Shown here: in pieces, positions 24,807 to 33,164 of the stretch
How positions within the stretch are numbered: position 1 is the stretch's first letter
Layout of the letters: each line of letters starts with the position of its first letter
NCBI GenBank assembly: GCA_008933825.1
Contig: WBUF01000014.1
Location: 1 to 44,950 of the forward strand
Source of the DNA: Rhodocyclaceae bacterium
GTDB taxonomy: Bacteria > Pseudomonadota > Gammaproteobacteria > Burkholderiales > Rhodocyclaceae
DNA: 44,950 nucleotides
Reading direction: 5' to 3'
Program-made: the position numbers and the translations under genes
The notes under the pieces: generated by a model
What the model saw: the letters and a program-made list of their open reading frames with translations, nothing else
Database searches by the model: none
What the model was told of the DNA's origin: nothing

Positions 24807-25528
24807 GCCGTCTTGCGCGCGCGCCGCAGCGCCTCCAGACAGTAGTGGATGAAGGCCAGCCCGGCATAGGCCGGCGCGATCAGGTTGAGCACCGGCACGA
24901 AGGCCAGCAGACCGGCGACGATGCCGGCGAGGTAGAGCCCGCCGCGCTCGCGCGCCAGCACGCCATCAATTTCGTCGGGCCCGGCATGCGCCGACAGTGC
25001 GTCGTAGCTGTAGCCGCGGTAGTTGAGGTAGCCGGCGAGCAGCACCGGCAGCACGATGCCCATGCCCGGTATCAGCCACAGCGGCAGCGTCACCACCCAG
25101 CCGGCGAGGAACACGGCCACCGCCATCAGGGCGTTGCCGAGGCTGCCGGCCAGCGTGCCGCCCTCGCGCCGCTCCAGCTCGGGATAGTCTTTCGCCGCTA
25201 CCCGCTCCAGCATCAACGGCAGGGCGAACACCGCGACGATGAACATCGCCGTGCCGTAGATCAGCGGGATCAGCAGCAGCCCGAGCACCACCTTGACGAA
25301 AATCGCGCCGGCCAGCGCGGAGGCCTCCCAGCGCTGCAGGATCCAGTTGAGCCAGCTCACCTCGACGAAGAGACGCTCGACGCTGGCACCGACCGTGTCC
25401 CAGCTCATCCAGGCGACCGTAATCCAGAACACCACCGCCAGCACGGTCGGCCACAGCAGGTGCCAGAGGATGCCCGGCGTGAGCAGGCTCTTCAGGGCGC
25501 GTCCGTAGGCTTTCAGCACTTCGGTCAT
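24803..25528 (-). CDS. EI24/CysZ-like membrane protein
   Basis: A 241-residue integral membrane protein with helices such as LLWPTVLAVVFWITVAWM, FVKVVLGLLLIPLIYGTAMF and WLIPGMGIVLPVLLAGYLNY. It matches the EI24 domain family that includes the sulfate transporter CysZ. Homologues in betaproteobacteria are usually of unknown substrate. It begins 7 nt after the hrpA stop and overlaps the cinA-like gene. Confidence 0.82.
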   Translation of the reverse strand: MTEVLKAYGRALKSLLTPGILWHLLWPTVLAVVFWITVAWMSWDTVGASVERLFVEVSWLNWILQRWEASALAGAIFVKVVLGLLLIPLIYGTAMFIVAVFALPLMLERVAAKDYPELERREGGTLAGSLGNALMAVAVFLAGWVVTLPLWLIPGMGIVLPVLLAGYLNYRGYSYDALSAHAGPDEIDGVLARERGGLYLAGIVAGLLAFVPVLNLIAPAYAGLAFIHYCLEALRRARKTA

Positions 25529-25535
25529 ACGACTC

Positions 25536-28500
25536 CTATCTCGGCCTACTCTCCCAGGCCTTCTGCAATCGCTTCACCGACACCGGCATCGGCGTCTTCA
25601 GCTCCTGCGCGAACAGCGCGACGCGCAGCTCCTCCAGCAGCCAGCGGAAGTCCTCCAGCCAGGGGTCGGGCGCGCCGCTTTTGCGCCGCGCCAGGCGCTC
25701 GCGCTCCCAGGGTTTATACAATGCCGCGAACTCCTGCGCCAGCCGCGCCTCGCGCGCCGGGTCGGCGCGCAGCTTGTCGATGCGCAGCGACGCCGCCTTC
25801 AGGTAGCGCGGGAAGTGCGCCAGCCGCTCGAAGGGCGTCGCCTCGACGAAACCCTTCGGCAGGAGTTCCGTACACTGCGCCCGGATCTCCTCCGCCACGG
25901 CGGGCTGTGCCCTGATCGTCGCCAGCTTCTTCTGCAGGGCGGCCTGCTCATTGAGGATCGCCCCGACCTGTCGGCCGATCTCCTGCGCCACCAGACCGAT
26001 GCGCGCACGCGCTTCGTCTTTGCGCTTGTTGAAGCTCGCGGCGTCCGCCGGCAGCGGCGCCAGCATGCAGGTGCGCTCCAGCGTCGCCGCGACGATCTGG
26101 CTTTTCAGCTCGGCCTCCGTGCCCCAGGCCATGTAGAGCAGGCCCAGCTCGCGCGGCAGCGACTTCTCGACGAACTTCACCTGCTCGCGCAACTCGAGCG
26201 CGAAGAGCCGGCGCAAACCCTTGCGGTGCACGGCGGCGGCCTTCTCCGGCGTGTCCTGCACACGCAGCGCCACCGTCTCGCCTTCGTCGACCAGCGCAGG
26301 GAAACCGATCACGCTGCGTCCGCCGACATCCACCTCCATGATTTCCGGCAATGCGCCGAAGCTCCAGGAAGTCAGTCCCTGCAATGCGGCGTCCGCAGTT
26401 TCCTCCTTCACTTCGGCGCGGGCGAAGGTCTGCTCGATCTTCGCGGCAAAGCGGCTGCGCAGCGCGGCGAGGTCGCGCGACTGCCCCAGCATGCGGCCGT
26501 GCTCGTCGATGGCGCGGAAGTTCATGAAGAAGTGCGGCGGCACCATCTCGGCGCGGAAGGCATCGAGCGGCAGCTTCAATTGCATCTTCTCCTCGGCGGC
26601 GCGCGTCAGCGCGCGCAGGAAGGGCTCGTCGACCGCGTGCGCCGCTTCCGCGAAATCGGCGACGAACTCGTCGACGGGCTGCAGGCGGTGGCGGTATTTC
26701 TGCGGCAGGGTCTTCACGAACTGCGCCGCCTTCTGCTCGAGCAGGCCCGGCACCAGCCACTCGCAGCGCACCGCCGGCACCTGGTTGAGCGCCGCCACCG
26801 GCACGGTCAGCGTGACGCCGTCGTCCTCGGCGCCCGGCTCGAAGTGGTAGGCGAGCGGATAGCGCTGGCCGTGGATCTCCATCTGCGGCGGGAAGCGCTC
26901 CGAGGTGACGCCGGCGGCATCGTGGCGCATGAGCTGCTCGCGCGTGAGGAAGAGCAGCTTCGGCTCGGCACGCTCGGCGTCCTTGCGCCAGCGCTCGAAG
27001 CTGGCGACGTCGACGACCTCGGCCGGAATCTTGGCGTCGTAGAAGGCATGGATCAGCTCCTCGTCCACCAGCACGTCCTGCCGGCGCGTCTTGTGTTCGA
27101 GCTGCTCGATGTCGCGCACGAGTTTCCGGTTGTGCTGGAAGAAGCGCGCATGGCGCGCCATCTCGTCGGGTAGCTCGCCCTGCACCAGGCCTTCGCGGAT
27201 GAACAACTCGCGCGCCAGCTTCGGGTCGACGCGGCTATAGGTCACCGGCCGTTTGGCGTAGAGCACCAGGCCGTGCAGGGTGGCGCGCTCCCAGGCGCGC
27301 ACCTGGCCGGTCTTCTTCTCCCAGTGCGGGTCGTAGACGCTCTTCCGCACCAGGTGGGCGCCGACCTCTTCCAGCCATTCCGGCTCGATCCTCGCCAGGC
27401 AGCGCGCATAGAGCCGCGTCGTCTCCACCAGCTCGGCGGCGACGATCCAGCGGCCGGCTTTCTTCGCCAGCGCCGAACCGGGATGCGGCCAGAAACGGAT
27501 GCCGCGCGCGCCGAGATAGTCGCCCTCCTCCTCGCTCTTCAGGCCGAGGTTGCCGAGGAGGCCCGACAGCAGGGCCTTGTGCACCTGCTCGTAGGTCGCC
27601 GGCTTTTCGTTCTCGCGCCAGCCGTGTTCCCCGGCGAGCGTGTGCAGCTGGGCGTGCACCTCGCGCCACTCGCGCATGCGGAGATAACTCAGGAAGTTCC
27701 TGCGGCACCAGTCGCGCTGCTTGCGCTGCGACTCGTGCGTCCAGATCTGATCGAAGGCCTTCCACAGATTCAGCCAGGCGAGGAATTCCGAGCGCTGCTG
27801 CTGCTCGTCGCCGCGCCATTTGGCGTGGGCCTGGTCGGCCGCGCCGGCCTGCTCGGGCGGCCGCTCGCGCGGGTCCTGCACCGACAGCGCGGCGGCGATG
27901 ACGAGCATCTCGCGCAGGCAATGGCCGTCGCGCGCGGCGAGGATCATGCGGGCGATGCGCGGGTCGAGCGGCAGCTTGGCCAGCTCGCGGCCGGTCTGCG
28001 TCAGATCCTTGTCGGAACCGCCCCGCTCCTGTAGGTCGGCCTTCAGGCCGACTCCGGCGGCCGCTGTCGGGCTGAAGCCCGACCTACGCACATCCTCCAC
28101 GGCGCCCAGCTCGGCAAGCAGCTGATAGCCGTCGGTGACCATGCGCGGCAGCGGCCGGTCGAGGAAGGGAAATGCCTCCACCTCGCCGAGGTGCAGCGAC
28201 TTCATGCGCAGGATGACGCCGGCCAGCGAGGAGCGCAGGATCTCCGGATCGGTGTAGGCGGGCCGCTTCGCGAAATCGTCCTCGCCGTAGAGGCGGATGC
28301 ACACCCCGCTCATGACGCGGCCGCAGCGGCCGGCGCGCTGGTTGGCGGCGGAGCGGGCGATGTCCTCCACCTGCAGCATCTCCACCTTGTTGCGGTGCGA
28401 GTAGCGCTTGACGCGCGCCAGGCCGGCGTCGACGACGTAGCGGATGCCCGGCACGGTGAGCGAGGTCTCGGCGACGTTGGTGGCGAGCACGACGCGGCGG

Positions 28501-29351
28501 CCCTTGGCCGGCGCGAAGACGCGCTGCTGTTCCTGCGCCGACTGGCGGGCGTAGAGCGGCAGCAGTTCGGTTCGTGTGTTGTCAAATGCGGGATGGTGCT
28601 TCCTCAGCGCCTCGGCCGCCTCGCGGATCTCGCGCTCGCCGGGCAGGAACACCAGCACGTCGCCGGGGCCGTTGCGGTGGCATTCGTCGACGGCGTCGAC
28701 GATGGCGTCGGCGACGTCCACATCGTCGGCCGGCGGCCGCCAGCGCATCTCGATGGGATAGAGCCGGCCGGAGACCTCGATCACGGGCGCGCCGTCGAAG
28801 TGCTTCGAGAAACGGTCTGCGTCGAGGGTGGCCGAGGTCACTATCACTTTCAATTCCGGCCGCTTCGGCAGCAGCTGCTTGAGATACCCCAGCAGGAAGT
28901 CGATGTTGAGGCTGCGCTCGTGCGCCTCGTCGATGATCAGCGTGTCGTACTGCCGCAGCTGCGGATCGCCCTGCGTCTCGGCGAGCAGGATGCCGTCGGT
29001 CATCAGCTTGATGTAGCTGTCGGGGCTGACGCGGTCGGTGAAGCGGATCTTGAAGCCGACGGCGCGCCCCAGCTCGCTCTTTAGCTCCTGGGCGATGCGC
29101 GTGGCGGTGGCGCGGGCGGCGATGCGGCGCGGCTGGGTGTGGCCGATCAATCCGTTGGAGCCGCGCCCCAGTTCCAGGCAGATCTTTGGCAACTGCGTGG
29201 TCTTGCCCGAGCCGGTCTCGCCGCAGACGATGACCACCTGGTTGCTGCGGATGGCCTCGGCGATCTCGCCGCGCTTGGCGCAGACGGGGAGTTCGTCGTC
29301 ATAGGCGATCGCCGGCCGCGCGGCCAGGCGTGCTGATGCATCGAATTTCAT
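25536..29351 (-). CDS. hrpA: ATP-dependent RNA helicase HrpA (DEAH box)
   Basis: A 1271-residue DEAH helicase, like E. coli HrpA, which acts on mRNA/ribosome quality. Walker A GETGSGKTTQLPK is at ~44-56, DEAH in LIIDEAHERS near 140, motif III VTSATLD, and motif VI NQRAGRCGR near 337. The HA2/OB-type domains and the long DUF3418 C-terminal region (starting in the last ~600 residues, with SWSFGALPE) follow. Residues about 422-441 are encoded by a REP-like palindrome (28031-28087), inserting roughly 25 residues between LLAELGAVED and LTQTGRELAKLPLDPRIARM. The start overlaps the crcB stop by 4 nt. Confidence 0.93.
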   Translation of the reverse strand: MKFDASARLAARPAIAYDDELPVCAKRGEIAEAIRSNQVVIVCGETGSGKTTQLPKICLELGRGSNGLIGHTQPRRIAARATATRIAQELKSELGRAVGFKIRFTDRVSPDSYIKLMTDGILLAETQGDPQLRQYDTLIIDEAHERSLNIDFLLGYLKQLLPKRPELKVIVTSATLDADRFSKHFDGAPVIEVSGRLYPIEMRWRPPADDVDVADAIVDAVDECHRNGPGDVLVFLPGEREIREAAEALRKHHPAFDNTRTELLPLYARQSAQEQQRVFAPAKGRRVVLATNVAETSLTVPGIRYVVDAGLARVKRYSHRNKVEMLQVEDIARSAANQRAGRCGRVMSGVCIRLYGEDDFAKRPAYTDPEILRSSLAGVILRMKSLHLGEVEAFPFLDRPLPRMVTDGYQLLAELGAVEDVRRSGFSPTAAAGVGLKADLQERGGSDKDLTQTGRELAKLPLDPRIARMILAARDGHCLREMLVIAAALSVQDPRERPPEQAGAADQAHAKWRGDEQQQRSEFLAWLNLWKAFDQIWTHESQRKQRDWCRRNFLSYLRMREWREVHAQLHTLAGEHGWRENEKPATYEQVHKALLSGLLGNLGLKSEEEGDYLGARGIRFWPHPGSALAKKAGRWIVAAELVETTRLYARCLARIEPEWLEEVGAHLVRKSVYDPHWEKKTGQVRAWERATLHGLVLYAKRPVTYSRVDPKLARELFIREGLVQGELPDEMARHARFFQHNRKLVRDIEQLEHKTRRQDVLVDEELIHAFYDAKIPAEVVDVASFERWRKDAERAEPKLLFLTREQLMRHDAAGVTSERFPPQMEIHGQRYPLAYHFEPGAEDDGVTLTVPVAALNQVPAVRCEWLVPGLLEQKAAQFVKTLPQKYRHRLQPVDEFVADFAEAAHAVDEPFLRALTRAAEEKMQLKLPLDAFRAEMVPPHFFMNFRAIDEHGRMLGQSRDLAALRSRFAAKIEQTFARAEVKEETADAALQGLTSWSFGALPEIMEVDVGGRSVIGFPALVDEGETVALRVQDTPEKAAAVHRKGLRRLFALELREQVKFVEKSLPRELGLLYMAWGTEAELKSQIVAATLERTCMLAPLPADAASFNKRKDEARARIGLVAQEIGRQVGAILNEQAALQKKLATIRAQPAVAEEIRAQCTELLPKGFVEATPFERLAHFPRYLKAASLRIDKLRADPAREARLAQEFAALYKPWERERLARRKSGAPDPWLEDFRWLLEELRVALFAQELKTPMPVSVKRLQKAWESRPR
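28031..28087. repeat. REP/BIME-type palindromic element inside hrpA
   Basis: GTAGGTCGGCCTTCAGGCC(GAC) at 28031-28052 and GTCGGGCTGAAGCCCGAC(CTAC) at 28066-28087 are inverted copies of each other (2 mismatches), and each is itself nearly palindromic. This is the common GTCGGGCTTCAGCCCGAC-type REP sequence of proteobacteria, here in frame in a coding sequence. Confidence 0.87.
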
Positions 29352-29740
29352 TTCGCCAGGAATATAAACGTGGTAATGCCCAATGCCGTCATCGCCAGCG
29401 AGCCGAACAGATGCCCGCCCGCCGCCGCCAGCGCCCAGCCGTACTGCGCGCGTCCGATCAGCGCCACCACCTCGGCGGAGAAGGTCGAGAAGGTGGTCAG
29501 GCCGCCGAGGAAGCCGGTGATGAGGAAGAGCTTCAATTCGGGCGAGAGGCCGGCGTGGTGGTGGAACAGCGCCACGGCGAAGCCGACCAGGTAGCCGCCG
29601 ACGAGGTTGGCCGCCAGCGTGCCGAGCGGCACGGTCGGAAACAGCGGGTTGAGGGCCACGCCCAGGCCCCAGCGCGCCCAGGCGCCCAGCGCGGCGCCGC
29701 CGCCGACGGCGAGAAACGATCCCAAGTTCATGTTTGCCAT
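29348..29740 (-). CDS. crcB: Fluoride channel CrcB/FluC
   Basis: A 130-residue, four-helix membrane protein that lets fluoride leave the cell as a dual-topology dimer. Motifs: GGGAALGAWARWGLG near the start, GTLAANLVGGYLVGF (channel Asn), and GFLGGLTTFSTFSAEV with the phenylalanine/threonine track. It is the first gene of the leftward crcB-hrpA-EI24-cinA operon. I see no fluoride riboswitch in the 5' region (29741-29850). A second ATG at 29731 (MNLGSF) is an alternative start. Confidence 0.94.
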   Translation of the reverse strand: MANMNLGSFLAVGGGAALGAWARWGLGVALNPLFPTVPLGTLAANLVGGYLVGFAVALFHHHAGLSPELKLFLITGFLGGLTTFSTFSAEVVALIGRAQYGWALAAAGGHLFGSLAMTALGITTFIFLAK

Positions 29741-29781
29741 GGATTTTGCCCGCGATTGTAGCGCGCCCGGCCGGCGCCGCG

Positions 29782-29800
29782 CGGCTTGCGCTGCAAGCCG
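29782..29800. other. Perfect 8-bp stem-loop before the ECF sigma promoter
   Basis: CGGCTTGC-GCT-GCAAGCCG ends 1 nt before the TGTAAG element. It could be a regulator site or an RNA structure in the leader of the divergent crcB transcript. Confidence 0.5.
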
Positions 29801-29801
29801 G

Positions 29802-29829
29802 TGTAAGCTTTTGCCGCCTGCGCCGGTCT
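29802..29829 (+). promoter_or_regulatory. Predicted ECF promoter of the sigma factor gene (autoregulatory)
   Basis: TGTAAG (29802-29807), 17 nt, GGTCT (29825-29829). The same two elements at the same spacing precede bufA (31085-31112), and both have GCC just before GGTCT. A start near 29836 leaves a leader of only ~15 nt with a GGCGGAG ribosome site. Confidence 0.75.
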
Positions 29830-29850
29830 TATCCGGCGGAGACCACTGCC

Positions 29851-30351
29851 ATGTCCCTCTTCAGCCAGCGCCAGTTCGACCAGGCCGCGCGCGCCTACAG
29901 CGCCGACCTCTATCGCTATGCCTGGTGGCTTTGCCGCGACCGCTTCGTCGCCGAGGAGCTGGTGCAGGAGACCTTCGCCCGCGCTTGGAAGAACTGGGGC
30001 AGCCTGGAGGACCTCGCAGCCGTGAAGCCCTGGCTCATCACGATCCTGAGGAACGAGCACGCCCGCCTCTACGAGCGCAAGCGCCTCGACTACACGGACG
30101 ACGATCCGCAGGAACTGGACCTGCCCTCCTCCGACCGCACCGGCGCACAGCTCGAACTCGAGCAACTGGTCGAGGCGCTGCCCCCCGCCTACCGCGAGCC
30201 GCTGGTGCTGCAGGTGCTGGGCGGCTACGAGTGCAAAGAGATCGCCAAGATGCTCGGCACCAGCGAGGGCGCGGTGATGACCCGCCTCACCCGCGCGCGG
30301 CAGGCGCTGCGCGCGCATCTGACCGAGACTGAAACGAGAGCGCAACGATGA
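29851..30351 (+). CDS. ECF RNA polymerase sigma factor
   Basis: A 166-residue sigma factor with only regions 2 and 4. Region 2: LYRYAWWLCRDRFVAEELVQ through ETFARAWKNW and WLITILRNEHARLYERKR. Region 4: LPPAYREPLVLQVLGGYECK then EIAKMLGTSEGAVMTRLTRA. ATG 29851 is chosen: it follows GGCGGAG and the predicted promoter, while the longer frame from 29734 would begin upstream of the promoter. It is coupled by ATGA overlap to its anti-sigma factor. With bufA-D directly downstream and sharing its promoter motif, it probably controls a copper/metal-stress response, as ECF factors do for bufferin operons elsewhere. Confidence 0.93.
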   Translation: MSLFSQRQFDQAARAYSADLYRYAWWLCRDRFVAEELVQETFARAWKNWGSLEDLAAVKPWLITILRNEHARLYERKRLDYTDDDPQELDLPSSDRTGAQLELEQLVEALPPAYREPLVLQVLGGYECKEIAKMLGTSEGAVMTRLTRARQALRAHLTETETRAQR

Positions 30352-31040
30352 ACTGCCTGGATTTCCGCCGCGAGAAACTCGCCGACCCGCGCCGCCTCTC
30401 CGCCGAGGCGCTGGCGCACCTGAACGACTGCGCCGCCTGCCGCGGCTTCGCCGCCGAGATCAATGAGAACGAGGCGCGCCTGGCCGCCGCGCTCGACGTG
30501 CCGGCGCCCGAGGGCCTGGCCGAGCGCGTCATCTTGCGCAGCAAGACGCAGACCCGCCTCTCGCCGCGCCTGTGGGCCATGGCGGCCACCGTGGTGCTGA
30601 CCCTGGGTTTCGGCTTCCAGCAGTGGAAGAACTTTCCCTCGCAGGACTACGCGCGGCTGGCCATCGAGCATGTCATGCACGAGCCGGAATCCTTCACCAG
30701 CACGCGCCTGGCCGATCCGCAGCTGTTCCGCAGCGTCATGCACAACTTCGGCGGCGAGCTGCAGGGCACCCTCGGTCGCGTGCGCTTCATGAAGCTCTGC
30801 CCGGTGCCGGAGGGCACCGGCTGGCACATCGTTTTCGAGACCGAGCAAGGCGAACTTGCCACGCTCATCCTCATCCCCGCCAGGCGCATGCAGGCGCAGA
30901 GCGAGCAGGCGACGGTGGGCGGCTGGACCGCGCTGGCGCGGCCGGGCGGCCAGGGTTACTACGCCGTCATCACGCAGTCGCCCGAAACCCTGGGCAGGGT
31001 GGACGAGCTGGTGCGCAGCCGCGTGCGCTGGCGCGGCTGA
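30348..31040 (+). CDS. DUF3379-type transmembrane anti-sigma factor with a zinc motif
   Basis: A 230-residue protein. Near residue 24 it has HLNDCAAC, the H-x3-C-x2-C zinc anti-sigma motif, in the cytoplasmic part that would hold the sigma factor. A transmembrane helix follows at ~77-95 (LWAMAATVVLTLGFGF), then a periplasmic sensor domain of ~130 residues (VMHEPESFTSTR, LGRVRFMKLCPVPEGTGWHI). The architecture matches DUF3379 proteins encoded next to ECF factors. It starts inside the sigma gene stop. The periplasmic part may sense metal or envelope state; no ligand can be named. Confidence 0.87.
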   Translation: MNCLDFRREKLADPRRLSAEALAHLNDCAACRGFAAEINENEARLAAALDVPAPEGLAERVILRSKTQTRLSPRLWAMAATVVLTLGFGFQQWKNFPSQDYARLAIEHVMHEPESFTSTRLADPQLFRSVMHNFGGELQGTLGRVRFMKLCPVPEGTGWHIVFETEQGELATLILIPARRMQAQSEQATVGGWTALARPGGQGYYAVITQSPETLGRVDELVRSRVRWRG

Positions 31041-31050
31041 ACGCCCGTTG

Positions 31051-31080
31051 CGCCGTCCCGCCGGGACTGACTTTTTTCCC
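31051..31080 (+). repeat. Dispersed repeat copy before the bufA promoter
   Basis: CGCCGTCCCGCCGGGACTGA followed by CTTTTTTCCC. It begins 10 nt after the anti-sigma stop and ends 4 nt before the TGTAAG element of the bufA promoter, again at a gene 3' end. Confidence 0.7.
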
Positions 31081-31084
31081 GCCC

Positions 31085-31112
31085 TGTAAGGAACCGGGCC
31101 TCAAGCCGGTCT
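31085..31112 (+). promoter_or_regulatory. Predicted ECF promoter of the bufferin operon
   Basis: TGTAAG (31085-31090), 17 nt, GGTCT (31108-31112), identical in elements and spacing to the motif before the sigma gene. The predicted start is near 31119, giving a ~57-nt leader. Confidence 0.75.
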
Positions 31113-31121
31113 CTTTCGACA

Positions 31122-31146
31122 AGGGCCGGCCATTCCGGCCGGCCCT
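31122..31146 (+). promoter_or_regulatory. Strong hairpin at the predicted 5' end of bufA mRNA
   Basis: AGGGCCGGCC-ATTCC-GGCCGGCCCT: a perfect 10-bp GC stem with a 5-nt loop, starting 2-4 nt after the predicted transcription start and ending 18 nt before the AGGAG site (31165-31169). No T-run. It likely stabilises the mRNA; an attenuator is possible. Confidence 0.65.
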
Positions 31147-31175
31147 GCACCCCGAACTTACAACAGGAGACCGAC

Positions 31176-31478
31176 ATGAACAAAACCGTGACCGCCGCTT
31201 CCCTCGCCCTCGCCTTCGGCGCCGCCCTGTCCCTCGCCGCCGCCCCGGCCGCGGCGCAGGACAAGATGGCCGACAAGGAGAAGTGCTACGGCGTCGCCCT
31301 CAAGGGCAAGAACGACTGCAAGGCGGGCGCCGGCACGTCCTGCGCCGGCACCTCGAAGATCGACTACCAGGGCAACGCCTGGTCGATGGTGCCGAAGGGC
31401 ACCTGCGAGAAGACCGCCTCGCCGACCTCGCCGACCGGCCACGGCCAGCTCATGGCGTTCAAGGAAAAGAAAGTCTGA
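31176..31478 (+). CDS. bufA: BufA1-type bufferin metallophore precursor (DUF2282)
   Basis: A 100-residue exported RiPP precursor. The signal peptide ends about AAAPAAAQ; the mature part contains [34 protein letters not shown] and KGTCEK, four cysteines in the family pattern. In described bufferins (Caulobacter) the MNIO enzyme BufB turns core cysteines into thiooxazole-type heterocycles that chelate copper in the periplasm. AGGAG (31165-31169) is 6 nt before ATG. It is followed by bufB, bufC and a DoxX gene. Identity of the family is firm; metal and exact modification here are inferred. Confidence 0.93.
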   Translation: MNKTVTAASLALAFGAALSLAAAPAAAQDKMADKEKCYGVALKGKNDCKAGAGTSCAGTSKIDYQGNAWSMVPKGTCEKTASPTSPTGHGQLMAFKEKKV

Positions 31479-31506
31479 GCGAGACCGACGCAGCGGAGCG
31501 CCTCTC

Positions 31507-32409
31507 ATGACGAGTGCGAACCCTCATCGCCCCATCAGGGGAGGCGCCGCGCCGGCGGCCCACGCCACGCTTCCGGCGCGCGGCGGCGTCGGGCTGAAGC
31601 CCGAGCATTTCCGCCACATCCTCGACACGCGCCCCGACATCGGCTTCTTCGAGGTGCATGCCGAGAACTACATGGTGGCCGGCGGCCCCTTCCACCACTA
31701 TCTCGAGCGCATCCGCGCCGACACCCCGCTCTCGATCCATGGCGTCGGCCTGTCGATCGGCGGCGAGGGCCCGCTCGACGAGGCCCACCTCGACCGCCTG
31801 GCGGCGCTGCTGGCGCGCTACCGGCCGGAGTCGTTCTCCGAGCACCTGGCCTGGTCCAGCCACGGCGGCGCCTTCCTCAACGACCTGCTGCCGGCGCCCT
31901 ACCACGCCGGCACGCTGGCCCGCGTCTGCGCGCACATCGACCGCGTGCAGGAGCGCCTCGGCCGGCGCATGCTACTGGAGAACCCGGCCACCTACGTCGA
32001 GTTCGAGGCCTCGACGATGGCCGAGACGGATTTCATCTCGGAAGTCGTCGGGCGCACCGGCTGCGGCCTGCTGCTCGACGTCAACAACGCCTACGTCGCC
32101 TGCGTCAATCACGGCCGCGACGCGCGCGCCTACCTGCGCGCCCTGCCGCTGACGGCGGTCGGCGAAATTCACCTCGCCGGCCACGCGCACGATGTCGACG
32201 CGGCCGGCGCGCCGCTCCTCATCGACAGCCACGGCGCGCCCGTGGCGGAGGCGGTGTGGGACCTCTATGCCTACGCGATTACCCTCGCCGGCCCGCAGCC
32301 GACCCTGATCGAGCGCGACAACGACCTCCCGGCCTTCCCCGTGCTCGCCGCCGAGGCGCGCCAGGCCGAGATCGTCATGGCGCGCCAGGCTGCCCTGGAG
32401 GCAGCATGA
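31507..32409 (+). CDS. bufB: MNIO family (DUF692) bufferin-modifying enzyme BufB
   Basis: A 300-residue multinuclear non-heme iron oxidase with a TIM-barrel fold. It begins after a ~25-residue tail with [13 protein letters not shown], then metal-ligand motifs [64 protein letters not shown] and IERDNDLP. In bufferin synthesis it oxidises cysteines of BufA together with BufC. ATG 31507 is 28 nt after the bufA stop, and the gene overlaps bufC by 4 nt. Confidence 0.95.
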   Translation: MTSANPHRPIRGGAAPAAHATLPARGGVGLKPEHFRHILDTRPDIGFFEVHAENYMVAGGPFHHYLERIRADTPLSIHGVGLSIGGEGPLDEAHLDRLAALLARYRPESFSEHLAWSSHGGAFLNDLLPAPYHAGTLARVCAHIDRVQERLGRRMLLENPATYVEFEASTMAETDFISEVVGRTGCGLLLDVNNAYVACVNHGRDARAYLRALPLTAVGEIHLAGHAHDVDAAGAPLLIDSHGAPVAEAVWDLYAYAITLAGPQPTLIERDNDLPAFPVLAAEARQAEIVMARQAALEAA

Positions 32410-33164
32410 GCACAGAGCTGGCATTTGCCCACGCGCTGCTGCGGCCGGACGCGCCCTGCCCGGCCGGGCTGAGGGCCTGGAACGGCTCCGACCCGGTGAA
32501 GCGCTACGCCGTCTATCGCAACAACGTCGTCGTCTCGCTGGTCGACGCGCTGGCCGACAGCCATCCGGTGACGCAGGCGCTGGTGGGCGAGGCCTTCTTC
32601 CGCGCCATGGCCGGCGAATTCGCGCGCCGATCCCCGCCGCGCTCGCCGGTGCTGGCCTGGTACGGCGAAGGCTTCGCCGATTTCGTGGCGGACTTCCCGC
32701 CCGCGGCCGGCCTGCCGTATCTCGCCGACCTGGCGCGGCTCGAATGGCTGCGCGTCGAGGCCTGGCATGCTGCCGACGCCGATCCCCTGCCCCTGGCCGA
32801 AGTGGCCGCACTGCTCGCCGACGAGGCCGCGCTGCCGAACCTGCGCGTGACGCTGCATCCCGCGCTGCGCGTGCTGCGCTCGGCACATCCGGTGGTCTCG
32901 CTGTGGGCGGCGCATCAGTCCGAGGACGCGGCCGGCGCGCTCGGCGCGATCGACTTTGCCGCCGCCGAGGCGGCGCTGCTTGTCCGCGACGGATTGGACG
33001 TCGCCCTCCTGCGCGTCGAGCCCGGCGCGGCGGCATTCATCTACCGCCTGCAGCGGGGCGACGCGCTCGGCGCAGCCGCGCAGGCGGCCGCGCCCTTCGA
33101 CCTCCCCGCCACGCTGGGGCTGCTGCTGCGCCACGGCGCCATCGCGGCGATGAGAACCTCATGA
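32406..33164 (+). CDS. bufC: DUF2063 bufferin maturation partner BufC
   Basis: A 252-residue DUF2063 protein, the partner of the MNIO enzyme that is thought to bind the precursor peptide. Family features: [56 protein letters not shown], and the second domain from PEWL-like [19 protein letters not shown] 32406 lies in the bufB stop (ATGA); a longer frame from 32256 is a shadow. Its own stop overlaps the DoxX start. Confidence 0.93.
   Translation: MSTELAFAHALLRPDAPCPAGLRAWNGSDPVKRYAVYRNNVVVSLVDALADSHPVTQALVGEAFFRAMAGEFARRSPPRSPVLAWYGEGFADFVADFPPAAGLPYLADLARLEWLRVEAWHAADADPLPLAEVAALLADEAALPNLRVTLHPALRVLRSAHPVVSLWAAHQSEDAAGALGAIDFAAAEAALLVRDGLDVALLRVEPGAAAFIYRLQRGDALGAAAQAAAPFDLPATLGLLLRHGAIAAMRTS

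Noticed and set aside
26369..26391. Match to the dispersed repeat (AAGTCAGTCCCTGC) inside hrpA
   Set aside because: It encodes GLTSWSFGALPE, which looks like a naturally conserved part of HrpA, and the match is short; coincidence is more likely than an inserted repeat.
29741..29850. Possible fluoride riboswitch upstream of crcB
   Set aside because: I see no fluoride riboswitch core; the stem-loop here fits the divergent sigma promoter region instead.
31090..31112. GGAAC and GTCT as an RpoE-type promoter before bufA
   Set aside because: The spacing is about 3-4 nt too short for the RpoE pattern, and GGAAC is absent before the sigma gene, whereas TGTAAG-N17-GGTCT is present in both.
31588..31606. 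GTCGGGCTGAAGCCCGA in bufB as a second REP element
   Set aside because: It encodes GVGLKPE, a conserved DUF692 motif, and lacks the second palindrome arm.
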